DNA from: Chloroflexota bacterium
Lineage (GTDB): Bacteria > Chloroflexota > Anaerolineae > Promineifilales > Promineifilaceae
Reading direction: 5' to 3'
Assembly (NCBI GenBank): GCA_029559155.1
Contig: JAKQCM010000200.1
Span: 1 to 47,882 of the forward strand
DNA length: 47,882 nt
Part shown: positions 1-9,558 of the stretch, piece after piece
How the letters are laid out: the number at the start of each line of letters is the position of its first letter
Position numbering within the stretch: position 1 is the stretch's first letter
Notes under the pieces: model-generated
Told to the model about the DNA's origin: nothing
The model's input: the letters and a program-made list of their open reading frames with translations, nothing else
Databases searched by the model: none
Position numbers and translations under genes: made by a program

Positions 1-74
1 GTCTGAAGTGTAAGGTGGGGTCGGTTTGCAGCATGAAACGCAAGCGGCCCCATAAAAATCATGCCAGGCGACAA

Positions 75-722
75 TCAGCTTTGCAGCCCATGCTTTTGCG
101 CCAACAGGGCAGCCTCTACCCGGCTGCGCACCTGCAGCTTCTGCAGTACATTGGTCATGTAATGCTTGATCGTCTTTTCAGCCAGATGCAGCTTCTCGCC
201 AATTTCCCGATTGGTTAATCCATCGGCCACCAACCCCAAGATTTCGCGCTCCCGATCAGTTAGGCTGCTCAGCGGATCATGCTGTTGGGTTGGGGCATGG
301 GTCATTTCGTAGAGAATGCCGCCGGCCAGCGAAGGCGAGATGTAGACATCCCCTTCAGCTACTGTGCGCACGGCGTTGGAAAGCTCCCTAGCCGACACGC
401 CTTTGAGCACATATCCGCGAGCGCCAGCCTTTAAAGCGGCGATCAGATTATCCTGATCTTCGGATACGGTGAGCATGATAATGCGCACGACAGGCCAGGC
501 GGCCGTGATCCGGCGCGCCGCTGCGATGCCGCCTTCACCGGGCATGGTGATGTCTAACAGCAGCACGTCGGGCAGAAGCTCGGCGGCCAGGGTGAAGGCC
601 TCCTCGCCGGTTCCGGCTTCGCCGATGACGGCGAAATCGGCCACGGTGGCCAAAGACATGGCCACGCCCTGACGAAACAGGGGGTGATCATCGGCGACGA
701 GAATGCGAATTGTATCAGTCAT
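75..722 (-). CDS. NarL/FixJ-type response regulator (REC + LuxR HTH)
   Basis: ORF translation MTDTIRILVADDHPLFRQGV...LLLDITMPGEGG...LKGVSARELSNAV...LTDREREILGLVADGLTNREIGEKLHLAEKTIKHYMTNVLQKL; start trimmed to the Met at 722, which overlaps the end of the upstream kinase gene. Confidence 0.93.
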   Translation of the reverse strand: MTDTIRILVADDHPLFRQGVAMSLATVADFAVIGEAGTGEEAFTLAAELLPDVLLLDITMPGEGGIAAARRITAAWPVVRIIMLTVSEDQDNLIAALKAGARGYVLKGVSARELSNAVRTVAEGDVYISPSLAGGILYEMTHAPTQQHDPLSSLTDREREILGLVADGLTNREIGEKLHLAEKTIKHYMTNVLQKLQVRSRVEAALLAQKHGLQS

Positions 723-2106
723 AAGATTCCTCTGGCATGGAGAGGGCCAGGCTGGCGCGCACGGCCGTGCCATACCCTGGCGTACTCAGCACTTCAAACC
801 GTCCACCCAATAACTCCACTCTTTCGCGCATGCCAACCAGGCCCAAACGGCCGTCTGTTTTAGCTGTTTGCGGATCAAACCCCGGTCCGGCGTCCGTTAT
901 CTCCACCGACAACACCTCATCGCTCACATACCCGTGAACTGTCTGCGCCTTGCCGGCTGCATGACGATACCCATTGGCCAGCGCCTCATGAATCAGCCGG
1001 AACAGGGTTATTTTTACCGGCAGCGGCGCATCCTCCGGTAGGCGGCCAAGAGTAAGCGTTACGGCGCTGCCGCTTTTTTGCTCATAGTCATGAACGGCGC
1101 GCTGAATCGTCTCTGTCAGCGAGATGGGTTCGATGGCCGGCAAACGCAGGCCGGCGGAAATGGTTCGCAGCTCGCTCATGGCCGATTCGATGGCTGTGTA
1201 CACAATGCGAAAGTCCTGTTGCGCGGCCGATGGCACCTCGGTGCAGGCATCGGCCAGCGACTCGATGCGCAGCAGGGCCAGCGCCAGGTCTTGGGCCGGA
1301 CCATCGTGCAAGTCGGCGGAGATGCGGCGCAAGTATTGCTCGTTGAGGGCAGTGGTGCGCCCGGCCGCCCGGCGAACTCTTTCGTGTAGCTGCTCGTTTT
1401 GCGACAATGCGGTGTGCAGTTGGTCCAGGTTGGCTTGCAACGTGGTTTGTTGGGCGATGATGGTGTTGCTGGCCCGGCCGACAAGTCCGGCCAGCAGCAA
1501 ATAGACGGCCAACATAACCATGCCCACTACCAGCCAACTATAGTATTGGGCGGCGCGAATTTCGGCCATCAGGTCTTCAGTTGTCTGGTAAAACTCGGAA
1601 ACGGCAATGATCTGGCCGCTGCCGGCCGCGCGGGCCGGGGCGTAGGTTTCGATGAGTGTGTCCCAATTTTGGCGTTCGTAAGCCTGTTCATTCTTTTCCA
1701 GGCGGCTGACCTCCGAGACGACATCCCCCTGGAATGCTTCGGCCAGCCCCCCCTGAATGACAAACTTTTGCCCGATCAGGTCCGGGTTGGGGCTGTACAC
1801 AATCGCCCCGTCTGGCGACCAGACTTTGAAGGAGACAATTTGCTGTCCCAGGCTGGTCTTGGAGAGCAGACTTTCCAGTTCTTCCAGATTCTCAGCCGAG
1901 AGCGTGTCGCCGGCGGCCAGTTCTTGTAAGTAGGGGGAGATGTAGCTGTTAACATAAAGCGCGGTAACAGCGGCGGTGCGATTGGTAACGGCCGTTTCAA
2001 TCTGCTGGCTGATCCAAAAACCAATAACCACCATGCCGCCCACCATCACCAAAAAACTCACGAGCATATATTGGCGAGCCAGGCTCAATTTTGTAAACGC
2101 AAACAT
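715..2106 (-). CDS. NarL-partner sensor histidine kinase (HisKA_3 + HATPase_c), membrane-bound
   Basis: N-terminal TM and extracytoplasmic domain, second TM, DLHDGPAQDLALALLRIE H-box, C-terminal RLGLVGMRERVELLGGRFEVLSTPGYGTAV ATPase motif; overlaps the RR start. Confidence 0.92.
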   Translation of the reverse strand: MFAFTKLSLARQYMLVSFLVMVGGMVVIGFWISQQIETAVTNRTAAVTALYVNSYISPYLQELAAGDTLSAENLEELESLLSKTSLGQQIVSFKVWSPDGAIVYSPNPDLIGQKFVIQGGLAEAFQGDVVSEVSRLEKNEQAYERQNWDTLIETYAPARAAGSGQIIAVSEFYQTTEDLMAEIRAAQYYSWLVVGMVMLAVYLLLAGLVGRASNTIIAQQTTLQANLDQLHTALSQNEQLHERVRRAAGRTTALNEQYLRRISADLHDGPAQDLALALLRIESLADACTEVPSAAQQDFRIVYTAIESAMSELRTISAGLRLPAIEPISLTETIQRAVHDYEQKSGSAVTLTLGRLPEDAPLPVKITLFRLIHEALANGYRHAAGKAQTVHGYVSDEVLSVEITDAGPGFDPQTAKTDGRLGLVGMRERVELLGGRFEVLSTPGYGTAVRASLALSMPEESYD

Positions 2107-2340
2107 GATCTTTTCTCGATACAAATATCAGGCCGGTGAATGATCCAGGCTGCAACGGCTTACCGACCGAATCTCTCGTCGCTGGTCTGATTATAACGAC
2201 TGCCGGTTGTTGTGGATATGGACGAAGGTCTGAAAAATGATCGCCCGTAGTCTCAGGGCTTCTGCGACCTGTTCCCATTATCCGGGCTGCGCCAAAATTT
2301 TACACTGTGCTGGTGATATTCTTTTGCTGGAGGTTTTGCC

Positions 2341-2886
2341 TTGGACGATGAAATGCAACTGCTCCGTCGGGCGCAAAAATTGGAGCCGGAGGCGTTGGGC
2401 CAAATCCATGATTTGTATTACATGCGGATCTATCGCTATGTGGCTTTTCGGGTGCAGGACCAACATACCGCCGAAGATTTGACCAGCGAGATTTTTTTGC
2501 GTTTGCTGACGGCGCTGCACGATCGGCAGGGGCCGCAGCACACATTGCAGGGCTGGCTGTATGGCGCAGCGGCCAACGTGGTGAAGGAATTTTATCGCCG
2601 CCAGGTCCGGTTGATGACGGCGCCGCTGGCGGAGAATATGGCGGAAAACGGCCGTACCCTCGACGACCAGTACGATCTTACCCTGCTGCGGCAAAATCTG
2701 GCCGCCGTGCTGCAAGACCTGACCGACGACCAGCAAAATGTTCTGGCGCTGCGTTTTGGTTACGAACTGCCCATTCGCGAGGTTGCCCGTTTGTTGGGCA
2801 AAAGCGAAGGTTCCATCAAAATGCTGCAAGCGCGGGCCATTGGCTCTCTTTCGCACCGGCTGGTGGTGCTGGGGGTGGAAGCATGA
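2341..2886 (+). CDS. RNA polymerase sigma-70/ECF-type sigma factor
   Basis: TTG start after GGAGG; QIHDLYYMRIYRYVAFRVQDQHTAEDLTSEIFLRLL (region 2) and LPIREVARLLGKSEGSIKMLQARAIGSL (region 4). Confidence 0.9.
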   Translation: MDDEMQLLRRAQKLEPEALGQIHDLYYMRIYRYVAFRVQDQHTAEDLTSEIFLRLLTALHDRQGPQHTLQGWLYGAAANVVKEFYRRQVRLMTAPLAENMAENGRTLDDQYDLTLLRQNLAAVLQDLTDDQQNVLALRFGYELPIREVARLLGKSEGSIKMLQARAIGSLSHRLVVLGVEA

Positions 2887-3182
2887 AAATCTTGCAAGAA
2901 AGTATTTTGGTAGACTGCCTGGACCGTTTGGAAGCAGGCGCGACCGTGGCGGAAATTTTGGCCGAGTACCCGGGTCTGACAGAGGAATTGACGCCTTTTT
3001 TGACAACGGCCGTTGCTCTTTCCGCTTATATCCCGCCGCCGCCCGACGCCGCCCAGACGCAGGCGCGGCAGCAATTTCTGGCCGAAGCCGCCGCCTTGCG
3101 CCGCCAGCGTCGAAAAAATTCACCGGCGCAGCGGCTGACCCGCATGTTACGCGCGTTGGTTCTGGGGCAGGCCGTGGGGTAG
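2883..3182 (+). CDS. Short sigma-factor-linked protein, possible truncated anti-sigma-like protein
   Basis: ATGA overlap with the sigma factor gene; ends abruptly after MLRALVLGQAVG at a 12-bp tandem duplication that contains the stop. Confidence 0.6.
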   Translation: MKILQESILVDCLDRLEAGATVAEILAEYPGLTEELTPFLTTAVALSAYIPPPPDAAQTQARQQFLAEAAALRRQRRKNSPAQRLTRMLRALVLGQAVG

Positions 3183-3193
3183 GCCGTGGGGTA
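3168..3193. repeat. 12-bp tandem duplication (GGCCGTGGGGTA x2)
   Basis: caGGCCGTGGGGTAGGCCGTGGGGTAGGtt read directly; both copies carry the TAG in the same frame. Confidence 0.8.
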
Positions 3194-3371
3194 GGTTGGC
3201 GGCCATCCGCCACAGCAAGGGCACAGCGCAGCCGATCAATTTTCAGGCTGCGCGTTACTTTTCTGGCCGAGGCGTCACTATTAGCTGAACGGCCGTTTCG
3301 CCACACGTTTTCTTCCCCCGGCGGCCAAAAATTCAAACTTCCTTTGCGCCACAGAATTGAGAGACAAACCG

Positions 3372-4889
3372 ATGACTGACCATTCTCTATTTCCCACCAA
3401 CTCAGGACAGCCCGGAGCCATTTGGCCGGCGCTGAAGGCAGGCATTCGCCGCCTGGATTGGGCCGCGCTGGCCGCCTTTGTGCTGCCGCTGCTGCTCTAC
3501 CGGCAAACGTTGGCTCCCACAATTTACAACCTGGACAGCGCGGAGTTCACCACGGCCGTGGCCACCAACGGCCTGGTGCGCGCCACCGGCTACCCGCTCT
3601 ATCTGGCGTTGGGCAAACTGTGGACGTGGCTGCCTCTCAGTGCCGACATGGGCTACCGGCTCAATCTGTTTTCGGCGGTGTGCGGCGCAGCCACCATCTT
3701 TCTGGCCGATAGAATTTTGCGCAAGCTGCACGTGGGGGCTTGGGCGCGGCTGGGCGCGTTGGGATTACTGGCCACCGCGCCTTATTTTTGGTCGCTCTCC
3801 CTGGTAGCGGAGGTGTACACGCTGCATACGGCCATGATGGCCGGCGTCATCCTGGCGCTGCTGCATTGGGCCGATGCGCCATCTCCGGCGCGATTGGCCC
3901 TGCCTGTGCTGCTGATGACCCTCAGTCTGGGCAATCACGCGGCCACCGTTTTGCTCGTTCCCGGCTGCCTCTGGTTTGTCCTGACACGCCATCCCCGCCA
4001 GCTTGCCGATGGGCGCATCTGGTTGGCCAGCAGCGCAGCGATCATTTTAGGCGCGGCTGTCTTTCTAACGCTCCCTTTGCGTTATGCCCAGCAACCGGCC
4101 TTCAATTATGCCGGCGTCTATGACGCGCACGGCCGTTTTGTCCCCGTCAACTTGCAAACGGCTGAGGGTCTGGTCTGGCTGCTTACCGGAGAAAGTTTTT
4201 CCGGGCAGATGTTTGGCTATGCGTGGGCTGAAGTGGGCGGGCAGGTGGGGGCATACGGCCGTCAATTGGGACTGGCGTTTTTAGGCATCGGTTTGGGGCC
4301 GGGCGTGGCCGGGTTGTTTGTGCTTCTGCGTCGTGATTGGCGGCTCGGCGGCCTGTTGCTGCTGATGTTTATCGCTAACGCCATTTTCTACATCAATTAC
4401 CGCGTGATAGATAAAAACACCATGTATTTACCCACTTACCTGATCTGGGCGTTGTGGCTGGGCATTGGCTGCCAGGTTTTGTTGGATTTGTGGGGCTCTG
4501 CGGCGGGGCGTGTGTGGGCGCTGCGCGGTGTGCTGGCAACGGCCGTTCTTCTGGCCGTCATCAGCAATTGGCATTTGGTGGATTTATCGGCCGATTGGAG
4601 TACGCGGGAGCAAAGCGAAGCCATTCTGAGCGAGGTTGAACCGAATGCCCTGGTGCTGGGCTGGTGGGACACCATCCCAGCCATCCAATATTTGCAGCTT
4701 GTGGAAGGCCAGCGTCCTGACGTGCTGGCAGTCAACCGCTTTCTGATCAGCGGTGAGGATATGAATGCGCTTATCTTACAGGAAATCGACCGTCGTCCGG
4801 TCTACATCAACAATCCGTCCATCGAACTGCTGGGTGTGGCGCGGGCAACGGCCGTTGGTCCATTGTATCGTCTCGAATCGCGAGAATAA
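3372..4889 (+). CDS. DUF2723-type polytopic membrane protein (glycosyltransferase-like)
   Basis: LYRQTLAPTIYNLDSAEFTTAVATNGLVRATGYPLYLALGKLW is characteristic of DUF2723; many TM segments. Confidence 0.82.
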   Translation: MTDHSLFPTNSGQPGAIWPALKAGIRRLDWAALAAFVLPLLLYRQTLAPTIYNLDSAEFTTAVATNGLVRATGYPLYLALGKLWTWLPLSADMGYRLNLFSAVCGAATIFLADRILRKLHVGAWARLGALGLLATAPYFWSLSLVAEVYTLHTAMMAGVILALLHWADAPSPARLALPVLLMTLSLGNHAATVLLVPGCLWFVLTRHPRQLADGRIWLASSAAIILGAAVFLTLPLRYAQQPAFNYAGVYDAHGRFVPVNLQTAEGLVWLLTGESFSGQMFGYAWAEVGGQVGAYGRQLGLAFLGIGLGPGVAGLFVLLRRDWRLGGLLLLMFIANAIFYINYRVIDKNTMYLPTYLIWALWLGIGCQVLLDLWGSAAGRVWALRGVLATAVLLAVISNWHLVDLSADWSTREQSEAILSEVEPNALVLGWWDTIPAIQYLQLVEGQRPDVLAVNRFLISGEDMNALILQEIDRRPVYINNPSIELLGVARATAVGPLYRLESRE

Positions 4890-4911
4890 ATCACAACCTG
4901 AGGAGGTATGT

Positions 4912-5385
4912 ATGAAACGAGTTAATCGCGAAACCACTTTTCGGTCAATCATTACCCTGACCATTTTGTTATCCGGAATGGCGCTGATCCCGTTCATCGA
5001 TCGGCCCGTAACAGCTATTGGCTGGAAATCGTTTGCCGGTATTTACGCGCCGGTTCTGGCAGTAAACGCGGCGACCGGCGCGCCGGGCAGTGTGTTTGGC
5101 TTTAGCGGCAGTAATTATCCGCCCAACAGCCCGGCAACCATCTATGTGAATGGCCAGTCGCGGGGAACCATCACCACAAGCGCGGCGGGAACGGCCGATT
5201 TCCTGGTCAGCACCTACGGCGCGCCCATCGGCCGGTATGATGTCACTCTGGAAGTGAACATCAACGCCTCGGCCACCAACGGCTTCGACCTGGACGACAG
5301 TGCGCCGCTGCAAACAGCGCCGCCTTCATCCGCGCCGGTTGTTTTTGTGAAGAGTACGTTGTTTTTACCCGCTATTCTCCAGTAA
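4912..5385 (+). CDS. Secreted/membrane-anchored hypothetical protein with an Ig-like domain
   Basis: gaggagg RBS, N-terminal hydrophobic signal (SIITLTILLSGMALIPFI), GAPGSVFGFSGSNYPPNSPATIYVNGQSRG beta-sandwich-like region. Confidence 0.7.
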   Translation: MKRVNRETTFRSIITLTILLSGMALIPFIDRPVTAIGWKSFAGIYAPVLAVNAATGAPGSVFGFSGSNYPPNSPATIYVNGQSRGTITTSAAGTADFLVSTYGAPIGRYDVTLEVNINASATNGFDLDDSAPLQTAPPSSAPVVFVKSTLFLPAILQ

Positions 5386-5408
5386 TGGTTTGACAATGCG
5401 GCGGAGAT

Positions 5409-5434
5409 AGACGGCCGTTGGCCAACGGCCGTCT
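5409..5434. repeat. Perfect 26-bp palindrome built from two ACGGCCGT octamers
   Basis: AGACGGCCGTTGGCCAACGGCCGTCT equals its own reverse complement; lies between the stop at 5385 and the start at 5458. Confidence 0.95.
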
Positions 5435-5457
5435 GTCTTGCCAGGGGCAACCTCAAC

Positions 5458-6690
5458 ATGGCAGATTTGCAGATTGAACACGCCACCGCCACCGAGCCGA
5501 AATGGGCAGCGGCACGAACGCGCAGCCTGGCGCTGCCGCGCTGGCTTTGGCTGCCACTGCTGCTCTTTGTGCTAACCCGTCTGGGCATTGCGCTGATCGT
5601 GTATCTGGCCGTTCCACTCATTCCGGATTCAACCACGCCGCCGATTTACCATCTGCGGCCGCCGGACAACATTCTTTTGGATGCGTTTGGCAGTCGGTGG
5701 GACACCGGTTTTTATGTGAGCATTGCCGAGGAAGGTTACCGTTACGAGGGCGTGCCGCTGCCATCCGTGGCTTTTTTCCCACTGCTGCCCCTGCTGATGC
5801 GGGCCTTGACGGCGTTCGGCGGCGACGCAGTGACCGCCGGTTTGTTCATCAGCAACGCTGCGTTAGCCCTGACGGCCGTGCTCTTTTACCGTCTGGCGGA
5901 AGAACAGTGGGGCACGGCCGTAGCCGAACGCGCCATTTGGTACTGGCTTATTTTCCCCACCGCCTTTTTTGGTTCGGCCATTTATTCCGAATCGTTGTTT
6001 TTGTTGACGGCCGTGGGCGCATTTTACGCCGCCCGTCGGGGATATTGGGAGATTGCGGCGCTGCTGGGCATGTTGGCGACACTCACCCGTTTTGTGGGGC
6101 TGATCATTGCCCCGATGCTGGTGGTGGAATGGTGGATGCAGCGGCGACTATCCTGGCAAAACAGACCAGAAGGGGAACGGCCGTCCTTTTTAGCCTTGCT
6201 GGGGTTAGCCATCATTCCTCTCGGAACCGGCATGTACATGGCCTACCTCTGGCGCACCTTTGGCGATCCCCTGGCCTTTGTGCATGGCGCGGCCGCCTGG
6301 CAGCGCGTGCCTCAGTCCCCGCTGATCACAATCGCCACTCTGCTGCAGCGCCCCGCTGAAGGCTGGTTGGCGGCGTTGTGGGCTGGCCGCCTGCACATCG
6401 ACAACTGGCTCGATTTCACCTTTGTGCTTCTATTTTTTGTTTTGGGGTTAGTCTTGTTGGCTAAAAAGCGGTGGAGCGAAGCGGCGTTTGTGCTGTTGGG
6501 CGTGTTGATTCCCTTCAGTTCCGGTTTGCTGATGAGCCAGCGGCGGTATGTGTGGGTGTTGTTTCCGGTGTTTGTTTTGCTGGCGCAGTGGGGGAAACGG
6601 CCGTGGTTGGATAAAACCATTAACATACTCTTTCTTCTCGGGCTGGCCCTGTTCAGCGCCTTATTTGCCAACGGGTATTTGGTGGGTTAA
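5458..6690 (+). CDS. Mannosyltransferase-like (PIG-V-type) integral membrane glycosyltransferase
   Basis: RWDTGFYVSIAEEGYRYEGVPLPSVAFFPLLPLLMRAL and IYSESLFLLTAVGAFYAARRG motifs; polytopic. Confidence 0.78.
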   Translation: MADLQIEHATATEPKWAAARTRSLALPRWLWLPLLLFVLTRLGIALIVYLAVPLIPDSTTPPIYHLRPPDNILLDAFGSRWDTGFYVSIAEEGYRYEGVPLPSVAFFPLLPLLMRALTAFGGDAVTAGLFISNAALALTAVLFYRLAEEQWGTAVAERAIWYWLIFPTAFFGSAIYSESLFLLTAVGAFYAARRGYWEIAALLGMLATLTRFVGLIIAPMLVVEWWMQRRLSWQNRPEGERPSFLALLGLAIIPLGTGMYMAYLWRTFGDPLAFVHGAAAWQRVPQSPLITIATLLQRPAEGWLAALWAGRLHIDNWLDFTFVLLFFVLGLVLLAKKRWSEAAFVLLGVLIPFSSGLLMSQRRYVWVLFPVFVLLAQWGKRPWLDKTINILFLLGLALFSALFANGYLVG

Positions 6691-6762
6691 GCCCGGACAA
6701 ACCGCGCCATCGTGATTCTTTCAGGCAGCCGGCTCAATTGAACTTGGCTTGATGCGAGAAAT

Positions 6763-8187
6763 TCATGACCGGCGTCGGGCCAGCGTAAACCAGAAGACCG
6801 CCCCCTGATCCGGGGCGCTTTCCACGCCGATTTGCCCACCATGCGCCTCCACGATAGACCTGGCCACAGCCAGGCCAAGGCCGCTGCCGCTGCCATCCGC
6901 TGCGCGCGCGCGCCCCTGGTCGACACGATAAAAGCGCTCGAACACGTTGGTTCTATCTTCTGGGGGAATGCCGGGGCCGGTATCTTCCACCGCTACCCGA
7001 ATCCAACCGGCTTCAAGCGCCAGCCGAATCGTCACCGATCCGCCATCTGGCGTGTACCGCAAGGCGTTTGCCAGCAAATTCATGAACACCTGCTGCACCC
7101 GCTGGCGGTCGGCATTTACTGCGGGCAACCCATCAGGGCTGTCGATGACCAGAGAAATCGCCCGTGCAGCGGCCGTGGACTGAAACGCTTCGGCAGATTG
7201 GGCAGCCAGGGCATGGAGATCGGTTGGTTGCATATTCAGAGAAAGCTGGCCTGTTTCGGCCAGGGTAAGCTGGCGCAAATCTTCCACCAGCCGCCGCAGC
7301 AGCAGCGTTTTATCCAGGATAGGATCCAGCGCATCAATCGTCAGCGGAAAAACGCCGTCTTGCAGCGCTTCGATATTGCCTTGAATGACGGTTAGAGGGG
7401 TGCGCAGTTCATGGGCGATGTCGGCGGTCATTTGGTTGCGTAGTGTTTCGGCCCGCGCCAGGCGTTGGGTCATCTGGTTAAACGCCAGGCCAAGATCGCC
7501 AATTTCGTCTCCCGGAGCGACATTGACTTGTTGGGTCAGGTTACCGGCGGCGATTTTCTGGGCGGCGTCTGTGAGCTGTTGTAACGGCCGTACCACCTGC
7601 CACACAATCAGCCCGCCGAAAAACAACGCCAGTGCGCCGGCCGCCAGCAACGACAGCAAAATTGCTTGATTGACGTGTTTGATGAAAACCTCGTTTTGTT
7701 TGGTGGATTGCAGGGAGGCGGTGACCAGCACTGTGCCGACGGTTTGTTCGCCGTGCAAAATGGGCACGCCATTTTGTTGCAGCAAATCGGCGGGCAGCTG
7801 CTGCCCCACCATTTCGTTTTCGGTGTCGGCCAGGACACGGCCGTTCTCATCCACCAGCAGCAGACGGTTGCCCATCATCGACCACATGCCCAACATGCCA
7901 TTGCCTTGCCCGCGACGCATCATACCGCCCATGGTATCGCGGGAATCAGGCGCGAAAAGCGCTTCCACGCCAGACCAAGAGTTTTGCCCGGCGTAAAAAT
8001 TAGACAAAACCGGCGCCAACAATTCGGCCTGATGACGGCTGCTGCTGGTGGTGTAGACGGTAAATTGAGCGGCTGTGGTTTGCCGGGTCAGCCAAATTGT
8101 GACCAATCCGCCGGCGATGATCACCATCAGGAAGGCTAGCATGAGCCGGGCAAACAAACCCAGGCGAAAGGGATTAGAGCGTTTCAT
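6763..8187 (-). CDS. HAMP-domain sensor histidine kinase with Met-rich extracytoplasmic segment
   Basis: HAMP (VVRPLQQLTDAAQKIAAGNLTQQV), H-box ADIAHELRTPLTVIQGNIEAL, ATPase DTGPGIPPEDRTNVFERFYRVDQGR...GLGLAVARSIVEAHGGQIGVES; sensor segment contains MGGMMRRGQGNGMLGMWSMM. Confidence 0.94.
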   Translation of the reverse strand: MKRSNPFRLGLFARLMLAFLMVIIAGGLVTIWLTRQTTAAQFTVYTTSSSRHQAELLAPVLSNFYAGQNSWSGVEALFAPDSRDTMGGMMRRGQGNGMLGMWSMMGNRLLLVDENGRVLADTENEMVGQQLPADLLQQNGVPILHGEQTVGTVLVTASLQSTKQNEVFIKHVNQAILLSLLAAGALALFFGGLIVWQVVRPLQQLTDAAQKIAAGNLTQQVNVAPGDEIGDLGLAFNQMTQRLARAETLRNQMTADIAHELRTPLTVIQGNIEALQDGVFPLTIDALDPILDKTLLLRRLVEDLRQLTLAETGQLSLNMQPTDLHALAAQSAEAFQSTAAARAISLVIDSPDGLPAVNADRQRVQQVFMNLLANALRYTPDGGSVTIRLALEAGWIRVAVEDTGPGIPPEDRTNVFERFYRVDQGRARAADGSGSGLGLAVARSIVEAHGGQIGVESAPDQGAVFWFTLARRRS

Positions 8188-8884
8188 TCAATTTATACCC
8201 TACGCCAAACACTGTGAGGATCAATTGCGGTTCGCCAGGGTCTGGCTCGATTTTGGCGCGCAAATTTTTGATGTGGCTGTCGACGGTGCGTTCCAGGCCG
8301 GCGTAGTCGATGCCGAGCAAGTCGATGAGTTGGCTGCGGTTAAAGACGCGCCCCGGCTCGCTGGCCATCGCTTGCAGCAAAGTGAATTCGGTGGGCGTGA
8401 GATTGGGGGAACGGCCGTCTATTTCGACCACGTGCCGCGCCAAATCGATCATCATCGGTCCCACAACAATTTGCGTGGGCGCGCTTGCGACAGGAGTAAT
8501 ACGCCGCAGCACAGCGCGGATCCGCGCCACCAGTTCACGCGGGCTAAATGGTTTGGGCACATAATCGTCCGCGCCCAGCTCCAGGCCAATGATCCGGTCA
8601 GTTTCTTCCACTCTGGCGGTGAGCATTATGATAGGAGTTTGGCCCAGCGGCGGCGGCATTTGCCGGATGGCGCGAGCGACATCCAAACCGTCCAGCGGTT
8701 GTCTGTCGGCTGGCGTAGGTAAATTCAGGTCCAGCACCACCAGGTCTGGCTTTTCCTGGCGAAAAAGCTGTAAGGCGCGGGAACCATCGTAGGCCGACAC
8801 CACGCGGTATCCGGCCTGCTCCAGATAACCGCGGGTAATTCGGATAATTTCCGGTTCGTCGTCTACGAGGAGAATGGTATTCAT
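8174..8884 (-). CDS. OmpR/PhoB-type response regulator
   Basis: MNTILLVDDEPEIIRITRGYLE...VVLDLNLP...GADDYVPKPFSPRELVARIRAVLRR and winged-helix C-terminus; overlaps the kinase start. Confidence 0.95.
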   Translation of the reverse strand: MNTILLVDDEPEIIRITRGYLEQAGYRVVSAYDGSRALQLFRQEKPDLVVLDLNLPTPADRQPLDGLDVARAIRQMPPPLGQTPIIMLTARVEETDRIIGLELGADDYVPKPFSPRELVARIRAVLRRITPVASAPTQIVVGPMMIDLARHVVEIDGRSPNLTPTEFTLLQAMASEPGRVFNRSQLIDLLGIDYAGLERTVDSHIKNLRAKIEPDPGEPQLILTVFGVGYKLNETL

Positions 8885-8925
8885 GCGTCTATTATGCCTC
8901 AGATCGCACGCGGAACCATGGGCGC

Positions 8926-8964
8926 AAAAAAAGCGGAGATCGCCTGGGTTTAGACGATCTCCGC
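8926..8964 (-). terminator. Rho-independent terminator for the 8986-9558 gene
   Basis: Minus strand reads GCGGAGATCG-12 nt loop-CGATCTCCGC-TTTTTTT: perfect 10-bp stem plus T-run. Confidence 0.88.
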
Positions 8965-8985
8965 CTGTTATGCCTGGGTAGCAAC

Positions 8986-9558
8986 TCAGGCGCCGGTTCC
9001 CTGGAAAGCGGTTTGCCCGCCGTGGCAGCCGCCCGGCCCATTACCGAAGCCGCGCCCACCGCCATTGCCGTGCATGCTTCCCCACGGTTCGTTAACGCGG
9101 GAGGTTATCATGGCGGCCATGTTGACTTGCATCCAATCGGCCTGTTCTTGCGAGAGTGTGCCAGCGGCAACGGCCGTATCCAGCGCAGCCTGATGTTGGA
9201 CCAGCGCCGCGTCGATGATAACCTGCGCGTCTACCTCATAATTGGCGGCCAGATCAGCGATGGAAATGCCGGTGGAAAGTTCGTCCCAAACCTCATCCAC
9301 CGTTAAATTCAAGGTTTGGGCTACAACGTCTACCAAAGAGAAGCCGCCCATCATGCCGCCGTGGGCGCCGCGCCCCATGCCACCCTGTTGGCCGCCCATC
9401 ATGCCGCCTTGCAGACCGCCCATTATGCCCGGTCCAAACCCGGGCGCGATGGGGGGAATCGGGGGTTGATTGCCCTCCTGCGCCAAGACGGAAAAAGCGC
9501 CAAAAACGAGAACGGCCGTGACAACTATCCCAATAACAATTAATTTTGCGTATTTCAT
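8986..9558 (-). CDS. Secreted Met/Gly/His-rich small protein
   Basis: Signal peptide LIVIGIVVTAVLVFGAFSVLAQ; GIMGGLQGGMMGGQQGGMGRGAHGGMMGG; C-terminal HGNGGGRGFGNGPGGCHGG. Confidence 0.8.
   Translation of the reverse strand: MKYAKLIVIGIVVTAVLVFGAFSVLAQEGNQPPIPPIAPGFGPGIMGGLQGGMMGGQQGGMGRGAHGGMMGGFSLVDVVAQTLNLTVDEVWDELSTGISIADLAANYEVDAQVIIDAALVQHQAALDTAVAAGTLSQEQADWMQVNMAAMITSRVNEPWGSMHGNGGGRGFGNGPGGCHGGQTAFQGTGA

Noticed and set aside
2278-3522. Long antisense ORF of 414 aa
   Set aside because: Lies opposite the sigma factor, whose translation has clear domain motifs; the antisense product is low-complexity Arg/Pro/Gln-rich without recognisable motifs.
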